Of a DNA stretch of 64,000 nt, positions 20,223 to 27,765 are shown piece after piece. The position numbers and the translations under genes are program-made. Origin of the DNA: Hydrogenophilales bacterium (GTDB lineage: Bacteria; Pseudomonadota; Gammaproteobacteria; Burkholderiales; Thiobacillaceae); assembly GCA_016719465.1 (NCBI GenBank), contig JADJYY010000002.1, positions 1-64,000 on the forward strand, given 5' to 3'. Numbering within the stretch: the first letter of the stretch is position 1; the number at the start of each line of letters is the position of its first letter. The notes under the pieces are model-generated. The model did not search any database, had not been told where the DNA came from, and saw only the letters and a list, made by a program, of their open reading frames with translations.

Positions 20223-20636
20223 TCAGGATTGGGCGAGGGCCAGGGTCCGCTGCAGCAGACTCTTGGTGGTGGCCATCACTTCGGCGTTGGTCTGGTAGGA
20301 CCGGGAGGCGGAAATCATGTTGACCATTTCCTCCACCGGATCCACGTTGGGGTAGGCGACATACCCACGGGCGTCGGCCAGGGGGTGCTTGGGGTCGTGC
20401 ACCAGCCGGGGCGGGGCCGGGTCCTCCAGCACCGTCTTCATGCGCACGCCCTGGGCCCAGGGCGCGGATGGGCTCATGGCCACGGCCTGGAACAGCACCT
20501 GCTTGGCCTTGTAGCCCTCGCCGGTGGAGGCGTGGGCGGAATCGGCGTTGGCCAGGTTGGAGGCCACCGCGTTCAGGCGCATGGACTGGGCGGTCAGGGC
20601 CGAGGCGGCGATGTGGAACACGTTGCTCATGGACAT
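20223..20636 (-). CDS. flgC: Flagellar basal-body rod protein FlgC
   Basis: 137 residues. Proximal rod. Motifs are IAASALTAQSMRLNAVASNL, GYVAYPNVDPVEEMVNMISA and SRSYQTNAEVMATTKSLLQR. Two ATGs two codons apart (20636 and 20630) are possible; the first has GGGGGC about eight bases upstream and is used here. Confidence 0.96.
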   Translation of the reverse strand: MSMSNVFHIAASALTAQSMRLNAVASNLANADSAHASTGEGYKAKQVLFQAVAMSPSAPWAQGVRMKTVLEDPAPPRLVHDPKHPLADARGYVAYPNVDPVEEMVNMISASRSYQTNAEVMATTKSLLQRTLALAQS

Positions 20637-20651
20637 GGCGTGGCGCCCCCG

Positions 20652-21065
20652 TTAACGCGACGACTCGATCGCCCGCCCCAGGGTGCGGAAGCCGCTGGCG
20701 GCGCGTTCCAGCAGGAACTGGTAATGCAGGGCGTTGTCGGTGAAATGGGCGCGCTCCACATCGGCGTCGACGGTGTTGCCGTCCAGGCTGGGCTGGATGG
20801 CGCCCCGGTATTTGATATGGCCGGATCCGGCGCCGGCCCCGGAGCCGGCGGCATCCAGGTGGCGCGCCGCGGTTTTCGCCAGGGCCAGGGCGCCACCGTC
20901 GGTGCCCATGGCCTGCTTGAGGGCGGCGGCGAAATCCATATCCCGCGCCTTGTAATTCGGGGTGTCCGAATTGGCGATGTTGGCGGCCAGGATTTCCTGG
21001 CGCCGCGCTCTCAGATCGAGGGCGGACTGGACGAAGGCGAGTTCTTTGTCGATCTTGCTCAGCAT
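20652..21065 (-). CDS. flgB: Flagellar basal-body rod protein FlgB
   Basis: 137 residues. Most proximal rod protein and first gene of the flgB-L operon. MLSKIDKELAFVQSALDLRA and QEILAANIANSDTPNYKARD are the FlgB signature. The ATG at 21065 was chosen because GGAG lies six bases upstream; a GTG at 21077 is also in frame. A sigma-54-type promoter lies just upstream. Confidence 0.95.
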   Translation of the reverse strand: MLSKIDKELAFVQSALDLRARRQEILAANIANSDTPNYKARDMDFAAALKQAMGTDGGALALAKTAARHLDAAGSGAGAGSGHIKYRGAIQPSLDGNTVDADVERAHFTDNALHYQFLLERAASGFRTLGRAIESSR

Positions 21066-21115
21066 GGCGGACTCCACGGCGCCCGCCGGATTGGCGGGAC
21101 GCTGGGTTTAGCCTG

Positions 21116-21132
21116 AGCAAGGGCTATGCCAA
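21116..21132 (-). promoter_or_regulatory. Sigma-54-type promoter for the flgB operon
   Basis: The minus strand reads TTGGCATAGCCCTTGCT. This fits the RpoN consensus TGGCAC-N5-TTGC(A/T): GG and GC sit at the -24 and -12 positions with correct spacing. It lies about 50 bases upstream of the FlgB start. RpoN/FleQ-type control of class II rod-hook genes is known in many proteobacteria, so this fits. Confidence 0.85.
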
Positions 21133-21246
21133 TTCAATAATCACGCGTAAATGCTTGTATTTGAACAATCCAGAGGCTTGATGCCCATTCCCCGGGCAAG
21201 CGCGACGGCAAGCATGGCCACCGCCGGCAAGAATTGCCACCACGCC

Positions 21247-22827
21247 TCAACCCCGTTCCACCCGGTTCCTGCCGTGGGATTTGGCCGCGTACATGGCCTG
21301 GTCCGCCCGCGCCAGCAGTTCGGCCTCGGCCTCGCCGTCCCGGCGCTGGGCGACGCCGGCGCTGAAGGTGATCAGCACCCGCTCGTTGTCGTGCATGAAG
21401 AATTGCCGGGTCAGTTCCCGCTGGATGCGTTGCAGGATGCGCTCCGCCTCGGTGATGTCGGTATTGGGCAGCAGGATGAGGAATTCCTCGCCGCCGTAGC
21501 GGGCCAGGGTGTCGGTGGGGCGCAGCAGGTTGCGGACCACCCGGGCCAGGTGGCGCAAGGCCGCGTCGCCGGCCTGGTGGCCGAGGCCGTCGTTGAGCTT
21601 CTTGAAATGGTCGATGTCCAGGAGGCCGATGGACAGGGGTTCGCCCAGCCGGTCGGCGCGGGCCAGTTCCCGGGAGAAGGCCTCGTCCATGCCGCGGCGG
21701 TTCAGGGCGCCGGTCAACTGGTCCTCCCGCACCAGGCTGGAGACCTGGGCCAGTTCCTGTTCCAGCGCGCGGATGCGCTGTTCCGCCTGTTCCGCCTGGC
21801 CGCGGGCGGCCAGGAGTTCGCCGTGGTTCTGGCGCAGGGCGTCGCGCAGGCCGCCGACGTCGGCGGTCAAGCCCCCCATCAGGTCACCCAGTTCGGCGAT
21901 GTCCCGGGCCTGGCCGATCTTCTCCGAGTATTCGCCGATGCGGACCTGGTAGCCGTCGGCGCTCTGGCTCATCTCGCCGACCCGGTCGATGAAGGTGGTG
22001 ATCAGGGTCTTGAGCCTGGACCGGGCCTCGTCCAGGCTGCCCTTGAGCACGCCCTGCTTGAAGGCCAGTTCCCGCAAGCCCCGCTCCGCCTGGAGCAGGG
22101 CCTCGGGCTGGAGATCGCCCGCCATGAGATTCTCCATGGCGGCGAATTGACCGGACAACCAGGCCTCGTCCCCGACCAGCTCGCCGATGTTGAGGAACAG
22201 CAGGCCCATGAGGCGCTTGAGGCCGGCGGAAAGCGCGTGATCGTCCTCCGCGTGGACCAGCAGTTCCCGCCAGAGGGAGGACCAGGTTTCGTAATGGGTG
22301 GTTTCCAGGCGCGGGGCGCCGCCGATGGCGTGGGAGAGATCCGCGGCGCGCCGGGCCAGTTCCGGCCATCTCGGCTCGCAGCCGTCGGCGAGGAGGCCCA
22401 GGTTGTCGGCCAGGGCCCGCATGAGCGAACGGTACTCGCCCGGGTCGCCGGCTTGCCCTTGCCCGGCGGTGGCATCGGGTTTCTTCTGGCCGGCGTCCCC
22501 GGCTTCCTCGGCGATGACGCCTTCCGACCAGCTTCGCGCCAGGGCGGCGAGCTTTTCCCGCAATTGCCGGGAATCATTGCCGAAATTGATCATCACCCGT
22601 TCCAGCATTTCCCGCTTCCTGGACTGGGTCAGCCCGCTCTGATGCGCATCCCATTGTTTGATCAGGGGGCGCAGCACGTCGGGCCAATGGAGTTCCGGGT
22701 GAATTTCCTCGCCCGATACATCGGCGTAGGCCTGGCGGAAGTTCTCGGGCGTCGGCGGCAAACGGCGGGACGTCAGCCGGCGGAAGGCTTCTCGGGCGAT
22801 CTCGGCGGGAAGTTTGGGGGGTTCCAT
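21247..22827 (-). CDS. Diguanylate cyclase (GGDEF) with long N-terminal region
   Basis: 526 residues. Makes cyclic-di-GMP from two GTP. The C-terminal GGDEF domain (about 360-525) has DQLTGALNRRGMDEAFSREL and an active RYGGEEFLILLPN. An RxxD inhibitory site (RPTD) lies five residues before GGEEF, so product inhibition is expected. The first 330 residues match no sensor domain I recognise; they are helical, with a coiled coil just before the GGDEF domain (GQAEQAEQRIRALEQELAQV). No signal peptide or membrane segment, so cytoplasmic. It sits between flgB and flgA, the usual place for divergent flagellar genes, which points to control of motility. Confidence 0.9.
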   Translation of the reverse strand: MEPPKLPAEIAREAFRRLTSRRLPPTPENFRQAYADVSGEEIHPELHWPDVLRPLIKQWDAHQSGLTQSRKREMLERVMINFGNDSRQLREKLAALARSWSEGVIAEEAGDAGQKKPDATAGQGQAGDPGEYRSLMRALADNLGLLADGCEPRWPELARRAADLSHAIGGAPRLETTHYETWSSLWRELLVHAEDDHALSAGLKRLMGLLFLNIGELVGDEAWLSGQFAAMENLMAGDLQPEALLQAERGLRELAFKQGVLKGSLDEARSRLKTLITTFIDRVGEMSQSADGYQVRIGEYSEKIGQARDIAELGDLMGGLTADVGGLRDALRQNHGELLAARGQAEQAEQRIRALEQELAQVSSLVREDQLTGALNRRGMDEAFSRELARADRLGEPLSIGLLDIDHFKKLNDGLGHQAGDAALRHLARVVRNLLRPTDTLARYGGEEFLILLPNTDITEAERILQRIQRELTRQFFMHDNERVLITFSAGVAQRRDGEAEAELLARADQAMYAAKSHGRNRVERG

Positions 22828-22908
22828 GACGGACTCTTTGAACTCGGGGAGAATGGACGGGTCTGCGATATAACGGTTCGGCGATATGACGCATCGACGA
22901 TACTAAGC

Positions 22909-23052
22909 TTTGCGAAAGTAAAACCACATTCCTCCCCCTCCCAACCTCCCCCGCATGCGGGGGAGGAGTTGGCCCCCTCCCCGCTGGCGGGGAGGGTTGG
23001 GGTGGGGAGAAGAGTGCCAGCAAGACGGCATATGGCATTACTTTCGAGAAAA
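22909..23052. repeat. Type A repeat unit with terminal inverted repeats
   Basis: The left end TTTGCGAAAGTAA (22909-22921) is inverted against TTACTTTCGAGAAA (23038-23051). Between them lie the double hairpin CCCCGCATGCGGGG and CCTCCCCGCTGGCGGGGAGG, and GGTTGGGGTGGGGAG. The 144-bp unit is the best-preserved example of the family and resembles a small non-autonomous mobile element. Together with bases 22828-22908, in which nothing was recognised, it fills most of the gap between the GGDEF gene and flgA. Confidence 0.8.
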
Positions 23053-23161
23053 TCAGTATGTTTGCATTTCCGGGCACGATACGACCAGCGATGAACATGC
23101 GCAAAGCGACGCCATTGCCATACAGATGCTCCACCTTCCCGTTTCACTTCTCACCCGCGCG

Positions 23162-23857
23162 ATGAACATCGTTTTTTCCGTCCTGCTGCTGGCTTTGCTG
23201 GCCTCGCCCTGGCCCGCCGCGGCGGGCAACGCCCGCCAGGATTTCCAGGCGCTGCGGGCCCAGGCGGCCGCCTGGCTGGAACAGCAGGCCGCGCAAGCCT
23301 TTCCCGGCACCCAGGCCCAGGCCCGGATGGGCGGGGTGGATGAACGCCTGCGGTTCCCGGCATGCCCGGAGCCGCAATTCTTCCTCCCCGCCGGCGCCCG
23401 CCTCTGGGGCAACGGCAGCCTGGGCGTCCGCTGCCAGGGCGAGGCCCCATGGAGCCTGTATCTGAGCTACGAGAACCGTCTGCGCGGCCCCGCGCTGGTG
23501 ACCGCCCGGCCATTGCCGGCCCGCCATGCGCCGGTCATCGGCGATGTGGCCCTCCAGGTCGTGGATTACCGGCAATCACCCGACACCTACCCCCGGGAAC
23601 TGCCGCCCGCGGCGCGGCTGTCCCGGCCCCTCGCCGCCGGGCAGCCCATCCTGATCGACATGCTGATCCTGCCCAACGTGATCCAGGCCGGGAGGAAGAT
23701 CCAGGTCAGGTACGCCGGTTCCGGGTTCGACGTCAGCCAGGAAGGCCTTGCCCTGAACAGCGCCGCCCCGGGGGAGGCGGTCAAGGCCCGCATGCCATCC
23801 GGGCGCATCGTGCACGGGACCGCCACCCGGGAAGGCCAGGTGGCGGTCTCGCAGTGA
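23162..23857 (+). CDS. flgA: Flagellar P-ring assembly chaperone FlgA
   Basis: 231 residues, periplasmic chaperone for P-ring assembly. A signal peptide (MNIVFSVLLLALLASPWPAA) is followed by the SAF-type C-terminal domain: LSRPLAAGQPILIDMLILPN, VIQAGRKIQVRYAGSGFDVS, GLALNSAAPGEAVKARMPSG. The start at 23162 was chosen because it opens directly onto the signal peptide. It points away from the flgB operon and is followed about 100 bases later by flgM. Confidence 0.94.
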   Translation: MNIVFSVLLLALLASPWPAAAGNARQDFQALRAQAAAWLEQQAAQAFPGTQAQARMGGVDERLRFPACPEPQFFLPAGARLWGNGSLGVRCQGEAPWSLYLSYENRLRGPALVTARPLPARHAPVIGDVALQVVDYRQSPDTYPRELPPAARLSRPLAAGQPILIDMLILPNVIQAGRKIQVRYAGSGFDVSQEGLALNSAAPGEAVKARMPSGRIVHGTATREGQVAVSQ

Positions 23858-23907
23858 CCGCCCCCCGCCGGCTCCGGCGCGGGGCGCGATCCCCGCGAAA
23901 TAGACTC

Positions 23908-23934
23908 TAAAGGCTTCGGGACAGTTGCCGTTAT
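23908..23934 (+). promoter_or_regulatory. Sigma-28 (FliA) promoter for flgMN
   Basis: TAAAGGCT, 11 bases, then GCCGTTAT. This fits the FliA consensus TAAAGTTT-N11-GCCGATAA in both boxes and in spacing. It lies 28 bases upstream of the flgM start. Control of flgM by FliA closes the known feedback loop in which FlgM is the anti-sigma-28 factor. Confidence 0.85.
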
Positions 23935-23961
23935 AACGTCATCCTGACTGAGGAGTACGTC

Positions 23962-24273
23962 GTGAAAATCGACACCACGATCAAGGCCGTGACCGCGCCC
24001 CGGAGCAAGGACGCGAAGTCGACCAAGGGCCAGATGCTCGCCTCCGCCGCCGACCCGGCATCGGTCAGCGACGACGTCCGCCTGACCAGCACCTCGGGGA
24101 AACTGCGTCAGTTCGAAACCGAGCTCGCCGACGTGGACGTGGCCGATAGCGGCAAGGTCGAGGCGGTGCGCCAGGCCATCGCCGACGGCAGTTTCTCGGT
24201 GGACGAGGAAGTCGTGGCGGAAGGCCTGATCCAGGAATCCGTCGACAACATCACCCAACAGGCCCGACGATGA
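23962..24273 (+). CDS. flgM: Anti-sigma-28 factor FlgM
   Basis: 103 residues. Binds FliA until the hook is finished, then is exported. MKIDTTIKAVTAPRSKDAKS begins the disordered N-terminal half. The C-terminal sigma-binding half has KVEAVRQAIADGSFSVDEEV followed by VAEGLIQESV, matching the family pattern. GTG start, with TGAGGAG about 8 bases upstream. It overlaps flgN by four bases. Confidence 0.93.
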   Translation: MKIDTTIKAVTAPRSKDAKSTKGQMLASAADPASVSDDVRLTSTSGKLRQFETELADVDVADSGKVEAVRQAIADGSFSVDEEVVAEGLIQESVDNITQQARR

Positions 24274-24725
24274 GCCCGTTGGACCACAACCTGGCCGGCC
24301 TCACGCGGGAACTGGAAGCCTTCCTCGCCTTGCTGGAGGAGGAGGCGATCGCCCTGGCCGCCGGCAATTCCGATCGCCTGTCCGAACTGGTGAGCCAGCG
24401 TCAGGGCGCCAGCCTGCGCCTGGCCGGACACTGGAAGGACCTGGCCGACCTGTTGCAATTGCCGCCCCAGGCCGGTTTCGCCGCCCTGCGCGACAAGGCC
24501 ATGGCGGGGGCCGCGCCCTCCCCACCCTGGCGATTGCTGGAGTCCCTGACCCGGGAGGCTGCCCGCCTCAACCAGGTCAACGGCCGCCTGATCGAGGAAC
24601 AGATGCGCCGCAACCAGGCCGCCATGCGGGTGCTGCAAAGCGCGGTCGCCAGCCGCGGGCTGTATGGCGCGGATGGCCGCGTCAGCGATTTACCCAACCT
24701 GAAGAGAAGCATCGATAGCGCATGA
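24270..24725 (+). CDS. flgN: Flagellar export chaperone FlgN
   Basis: 151 residues, a helical protein of FlgN size and position. It is the chaperone for FlgK and FlgL. Features are LTRELEAFLALLEEEAIALA near the N-terminus, and RLIEEQMRRNQAAMRVLQSA followed by LYGADGRVSD near the C-terminus, which is the typical FlgN ending. Sequence is poorly conserved in this family, so the call leans on gene order (flgA-flgM-flgN). It overlaps the next gene by ATGA. Confidence 0.88.
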   Translation: MSPLDHNLAGLTRELEAFLALLEEEAIALAAGNSDRLSELVSQRQGASLRLAGHWKDLADLLQLPPQAGFAALRDKAMAGAAPSPPWRLLESLTREAARLNQVNGRLIEEQMRRNQAAMRVLQSAVASRGLYGADGRVSDLPNLKRSIDSA

Positions 24726-24934
24726 ATACCCTGACCCTGACCGTTACCGGCATGAGCTGCATGGGCTGTGTGAACAGCGTGAAAAACCTGGTCTCGGCGC
24801 TGCCGGGCGTCGCCAGCGTGGCGGTGGACCTGGCCTCCGGCCGGGTGGATGTCAGCCATGACGCCGCCCTGGTGGATGCCCGGGCCATCCGGCAGGCCAT
24901 CGAAGGGGGCGGCTACCAAGTCTCGGACGCTTAG
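24722..24934 (+). CDS. Heavy-metal-associated (CopZ-like) small protein
   Basis: 70 residues, one HMA domain. The metal-binding loop is GMSCMGC (Cys13 and Cys16), followed by the ferredoxin-like fold VKNLVSALPGVASVAVDLAS and AIRQAIEGGGYQV. It probably carries Cu(I) or another soft metal in the cytoplasm. Odd point: it overlaps the end of flgN by four bases and so shares the sigma-28 flagellar transcript; copper chaperones usually sit beside a P-type ATPase or a CueR-type regulator, and neither is here. Confidence 0.9.
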   Translation: MNTLTLTVTGMSCMGCVNSVKNLVSALPGVASVAVDLASGRVDVSHDAALVDARAIRQAIEGGGYQVSDA

Positions 24935-24944
24935 GAGGCCTTGG

Positions 24945-24961
24945 GCCGCCACCCTGGCGGC
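24945..24961. terminator. Hairpin between convergent genes
   Basis: GCCGCCA CCC TGGCGGC: perfect 7-bp stem, 3-base loop, between the HMA gene and the end of dnaQ. There is no T run on either side, so it is only a possible terminator. Confidence 0.35.
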
Positions 24962-24978
24962 GAAGGCGTCAGCCCCCC

Positions 24979-25656
24979 TCACCACACCGGCGCTTCGCCG
25001 CACTCCCGGGCCAGGTCGGCCAGATAGGCGGCATGATCCGCCTGTTCGCGCTCGCTGGCCCGGATCACCTTGAGGGGACCGCGCCGGGCCGATGCCACAC
25101 CCGCGGCTCGGGGCGGCGGGCTCACCTCGATGCCGAGAGTTTCCTGGCCCCGGGTCATGGCCAGGTAGACCTCGGCCAGCAACTGGGCGTCCAGCAGGGC
25201 GCCGTGGAAGGATCGCCCCGAGTTGTCCACGGCATAGCGTTTGCACAGGGCGTCCAGGTTGTTCTTCTGGCCCGGGTGCAATTGCTTGGCCATCTTGAGG
25301 GTATCCACCACGCCGCAGTAGCGGCTGACCGGTCCTTCCTGGAGCTTGGTCAGTTCGGCGTTGAGGAAACCCACGTCGAAGGGCGCGTTGTGGATGACCA
25401 GTTCCGCGTCCCGCACGAACTCCAGGAACTCCGCCGCCACATCGCCGAAGCGGGGCTTGTCGGCGAGGAATTCCCGGGTCAGCCCGTGCACCTGCACGGC
25501 GCCGGCGTCGATGTCCCGTTCCGGATTCAGATACACGTGATAGGTGGCGCCGCTGATGCGCCGGTTGAGGATTTCCAGGCAGCCGATCTCGATCACCCGA
25601 TGGCCCTGGGCCGGGTCCAGGCCGGTGGTCTCCGTATCCAGGACGATCTGCCGCAT
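24979..25656 (-). CDS. dnaQ: DNA polymerase III epsilon subunit
   Basis: 225 residues; 3'-5' proofreading exonuclease. DnaQ/DEDD motifs: Exo I IVLDTETTGLDPAQGHRVIE, Exo II VIHNAPFDVGFLNAEL, Exo III HGALLDAQLLAEVYLAM. The C-terminal tail should bind the polymerase alpha subunit. It starts immediately at the rnhA stop with a four-base overlap; the rnhA-dnaQ pairing is standard in proteobacteria. Confidence 0.96.
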   Translation of the reverse strand: MRQIVLDTETTGLDPAQGHRVIEIGCLEILNRRISGATYHVYLNPERDIDAGAVQVHGLTREFLADKPRFGDVAAEFLEFVRDAELVIHNAPFDVGFLNAELTKLQEGPVSRYCGVVDTLKMAKQLHPGQKNNLDALCKRYAVDNSGRSFHGALLDAQLLAEVYLAMTRGQETLGIEVSPPPRAAGVASARRGPLKVIRASEREQADHAAYLADLARECGEAPVW

Positions 25657-26144
25657 CAGCTTTTCCCCTCCCGCGCCAGGCGCACGCCTTCGTTGGCCAG
25701 GACGTCCGCCCGTTCGTTTTCCGGGTGGCCGGCATGGCCCTTCACCCAGAACCACTCGACCTGGTGGCGTGCCGCCTGCTCGGCCAGTTCGCGCCACAGG
25801 TCCTGGTTCTTCACCGCGCCGCCGCCGGCGGTCTTCCAGCCGCGCCGCACCCAGTTGGGCAGCCATTCGGAAATCCCCTTCTGCACATACTGGGAGTCGG
25901 TATGCACCCGCACCCGGCAGGGCCGGTTCAGGGCCTTGAGACCCTGGATCACGGCGTTCAGCTCCATGCGGTTGTTGGTGGTCTCCGCCGCGCCGCCGCA
26001 CAGGGTCTTTTCCACCTCGCCGAAGCGCATCAGCACGCCCCAGCCGCCCCAGCCCGGATTGCCCTTGCAGGCGCCATCGGTATAGAGATCGACGATTTTT
26101 TCCGTGTTGTGATCGGTGCCGTTATCGCTGCTGTTTCTGTTCAT
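25656..26144 (-). CDS. rnhA: Ribonuclease HI
   Basis: 162 residues. Cuts the RNA strand of RNA-DNA hybrids. Catalytic acidic residues are visible in VDLYTDGACKGNPGWGGWGV (Asp), ETTNNRMELNAVIQGL (Glu), HTDSQYV (Asp) and the His loop VKGHAGHPENERADVLAN. The short N-terminal extension MNRNSSDNGTDHNTEKI is unusual but harmless. It overlaps the methyltransferase gene by four bases, so a three-gene operon is likely. Confidence 0.96.
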   Translation of the reverse strand: MNRNSSDNGTDHNTEKIVDLYTDGACKGNPGWGGWGVLMRFGEVEKTLCGGAAETTNNRMELNAVIQGLKALNRPCRVRVHTDSQYVQKGISEWLPNWVRRGWKTAGGGAVKNQDLWRELAEQAARHQVEWFWVKGHAGHPENERADVLANEGVRLAREGKS

Positions 26145-26851
26145 CGGGAAAGATTCCGTTGCGAGGAGGTTCGTGTGGACTGGGCCCAGGCCGGGCGGGC
26201 GCGCCATTTGCCCTCCCACTTGGGCGCGATCAGGCGCATGCCCTGCACCCGCTTCACCGCGTGGATCAGGTAAACCCCGCCGCCCAGGGCCCACCAGCGA
26301 TCGCCAGCCGCCTCCAGGAAGCCGAAGCCGGATAGCCAGCGGCTCCGGTTCAGCGGCGGGGCGTAACAGGCCATGCGGCCGCCGGCCAGTTCGAAACCGA
26401 GCAGGGCCAGCCAGTCCTTGAGTCGTGCCAGATGGATGAAACGGCCGTGCCAGGGACCGATCGCCCCGGGATCCCCCACCACCCGGCGCAGGCCCCACAG
26501 GCTCAGGGGATTGAAGCCGGCGATCAACAGACGTCCCTCCGGACGCAGTATCCGCTCCGCCTCGCGCAGGACCTGGTGGGGATTGGCGGAAAACTCCAGG
26601 ACATGGGGCAGCACGACCAGATCCAGTCCCTGGGAGATGAACGGCAACTGTTCCGGCAGGCAGCGCGGGCATCCCGCCTCCACCCCCGCGCAATAGCGCT
26701 GGGGCATGCGGTTGGCGCGCAGGAAATCGATGCCGCACTCCTCGACCTGCAGGGCATGGAAGCCGAACAGGTCGCTGGTCACCGCGTCGAACCAGTCCAG
26801 TTCCCGCGCGAGCACGTATCGGCCGAGATCGCTTTCGTACCAACCCTGCAT
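26141..26851 (-). CDS. SAM-dependent methyltransferase (class I)
   Basis: 236 residues. The core shows LDLVVLPHVLEFSANPHQVL and REAERILRPEGRLLIAGFNP, the acidic-loop and post-II motifs of Methyltransf_11-type enzymes. Motif I is degenerate (VEECGIDFLRANRMPQRYCA lacks a clear GxGxG), as in other proteins of this rnhA-linked family. Substrate unknown. The start at 26851 (MQGWYESDLGRYVLARELDW) avoids overlap with the divergent gloB gene. Position beside rnhA-dnaQ is conserved in betaproteobacteria. Confidence 0.8.
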   Translation of the reverse strand: MQGWYESDLGRYVLARELDWFDAVTSDLFGFHALQVEECGIDFLRANRMPQRYCAGVEAGCPRCLPEQLPFISQGLDLVVLPHVLEFSANPHQVLREAERILRPEGRLLIAGFNPLSLWGLRRVVGDPGAIGPWHGRFIHLARLKDWLALLGFELAGGRMACYAPPLNRSRWLSGFGFLEAAGDRWWALGGGVYLIHAVKRVQGMRLIAPKWEGKWRARPAWAQSTRTSSQRNLSR

Positions 26852-26888
26852 AATGAGTCTTTGCGACCAACCTCGAGAGAATGCGCGA

Positions 26889-27647
26889 ATGACGATTGTG
26901 GAAGCCATCCCCATCCTGCGGGACAACTACGCCTGGGCCATCCATGACGGGAAAAGCGCCGCGCTGGTGGACCCGGGGGAAAGCGCGCCCATTCTAACTT
27001 GGCTGGCCGGGCGGGGGATCACCCTCGCCGCCATCCTGGTCACCCACCACCATGCCGACCATATCGGCGGCATCCCGGACCTGGTGTCCCGATACACCGT
27101 GCCCGTGTTCGGCCCGACCCGGGGCGCCTCGCCCTCCCGTCCGGTCGCGGACGGCGAGATCGTGGAACTGCCCGGCCTGGGCTGGCGCCTGGCCGTCATG
27201 GACACCCCGGGCCACACCCGGGATCACGTCTGCTATGTGGGCCACGGCCATCTGTTCTGCGGCGACACCCTGTTCTCCTGCGGCTGCGGACGCCTGTTCG
27301 AGGGCGCGCCGGCGGAAATGCACGCCTCCCTCTCCAGGCTGGCCGCCCTGCCCGGCGAAACCCTGGTCCATTGCGCCCACGAATACACCCTGGCCAACAT
27401 CGCCTTCGCCCTGGAAGTGGAGCCCGACAACCCGGCCCTGGGGGCCCGTCACGACGAGGCGCTGAGGCTGCGCAAGGCCGGCAGGCCCACCTTGCCCGTC
27501 AGCCTGGCCACGGAACGGGAGACCAATCCCTTCCTGCGCTGCGACCGGGAAAACCTGGGTGTCGCGGCATCGCGACATGGCGGACACCGCGTCCGCCCCG
27601 GCGTGGAGACCTTCGCCGCCATCCGGGCGTGGAAAGACGAGTACTGA
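26889..27647 (+). CDS. gloB: Hydroxyacylglutathione hydrolase (glyoxalase II)
   Basis: 252 residues. Hydrolyses S-lactoylglutathione. The metallo-beta-lactamase motif THHHADHIGG is intact, followed by DTPGHTRDHVCYV and HCAHEYTLANIAFALEVEP, which is GloB-specific. The C-terminal substrate-binding domain has TLPVSLATERETNPFLRCDR. It is divergent from the methyltransferase gene with about 37 bases between starts, as is usual in proteobacteria. Confidence 0.95.
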   Translation: MTIVEAIPILRDNYAWAIHDGKSAALVDPGESAPILTWLAGRGITLAAILVTHHHADHIGGIPDLVSRYTVPVFGPTRGASPSRPVADGEIVELPGLGWRLAVMDTPGHTRDHVCYVGHGHLFCGDTLFSCGCGRLFEGAPAEMHASLSRLAALPGETLVHCAHEYTLANIAFALEVEPDNPALGARHDEALRLRKAGRPTLPVSLATERETNPFLRCDRENLGVAASRHGGHRVRPGVETFAAIRAWKDEY

Positions 27648-27680
27648 ATCCGGAGATCGGAAACCAGCGGGCCGCCGGGC

Positions 27681-27710
27681 TTGATTATCGCCCCCTTTGT
27701 CGGGTAGAAT
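27681..27710 (+). promoter_or_regulatory. Sigma-70 promoter for mltD
   Basis: TTGATT, 18 bases, TAGAAT. Both boxes match four to five of six consensus bases. The site lies about 55 bases upstream of the mltD start. Confidence 0.6.
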
Positions 27711-27765
27711 TCGCAATCACATCAATAAGTTGCGAGGGGTTCTCAGCCCCGAGGCCCCTACCAGC

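Noticed and set aside
18165..21116. Very long open frame on the plus strand opposite flgB-flgE
   Set aside because: It is antisense to five well-recognised flagellar genes and its translation is His/Gly/Val-rich shadow sequence caused by high GC at third codon positions.
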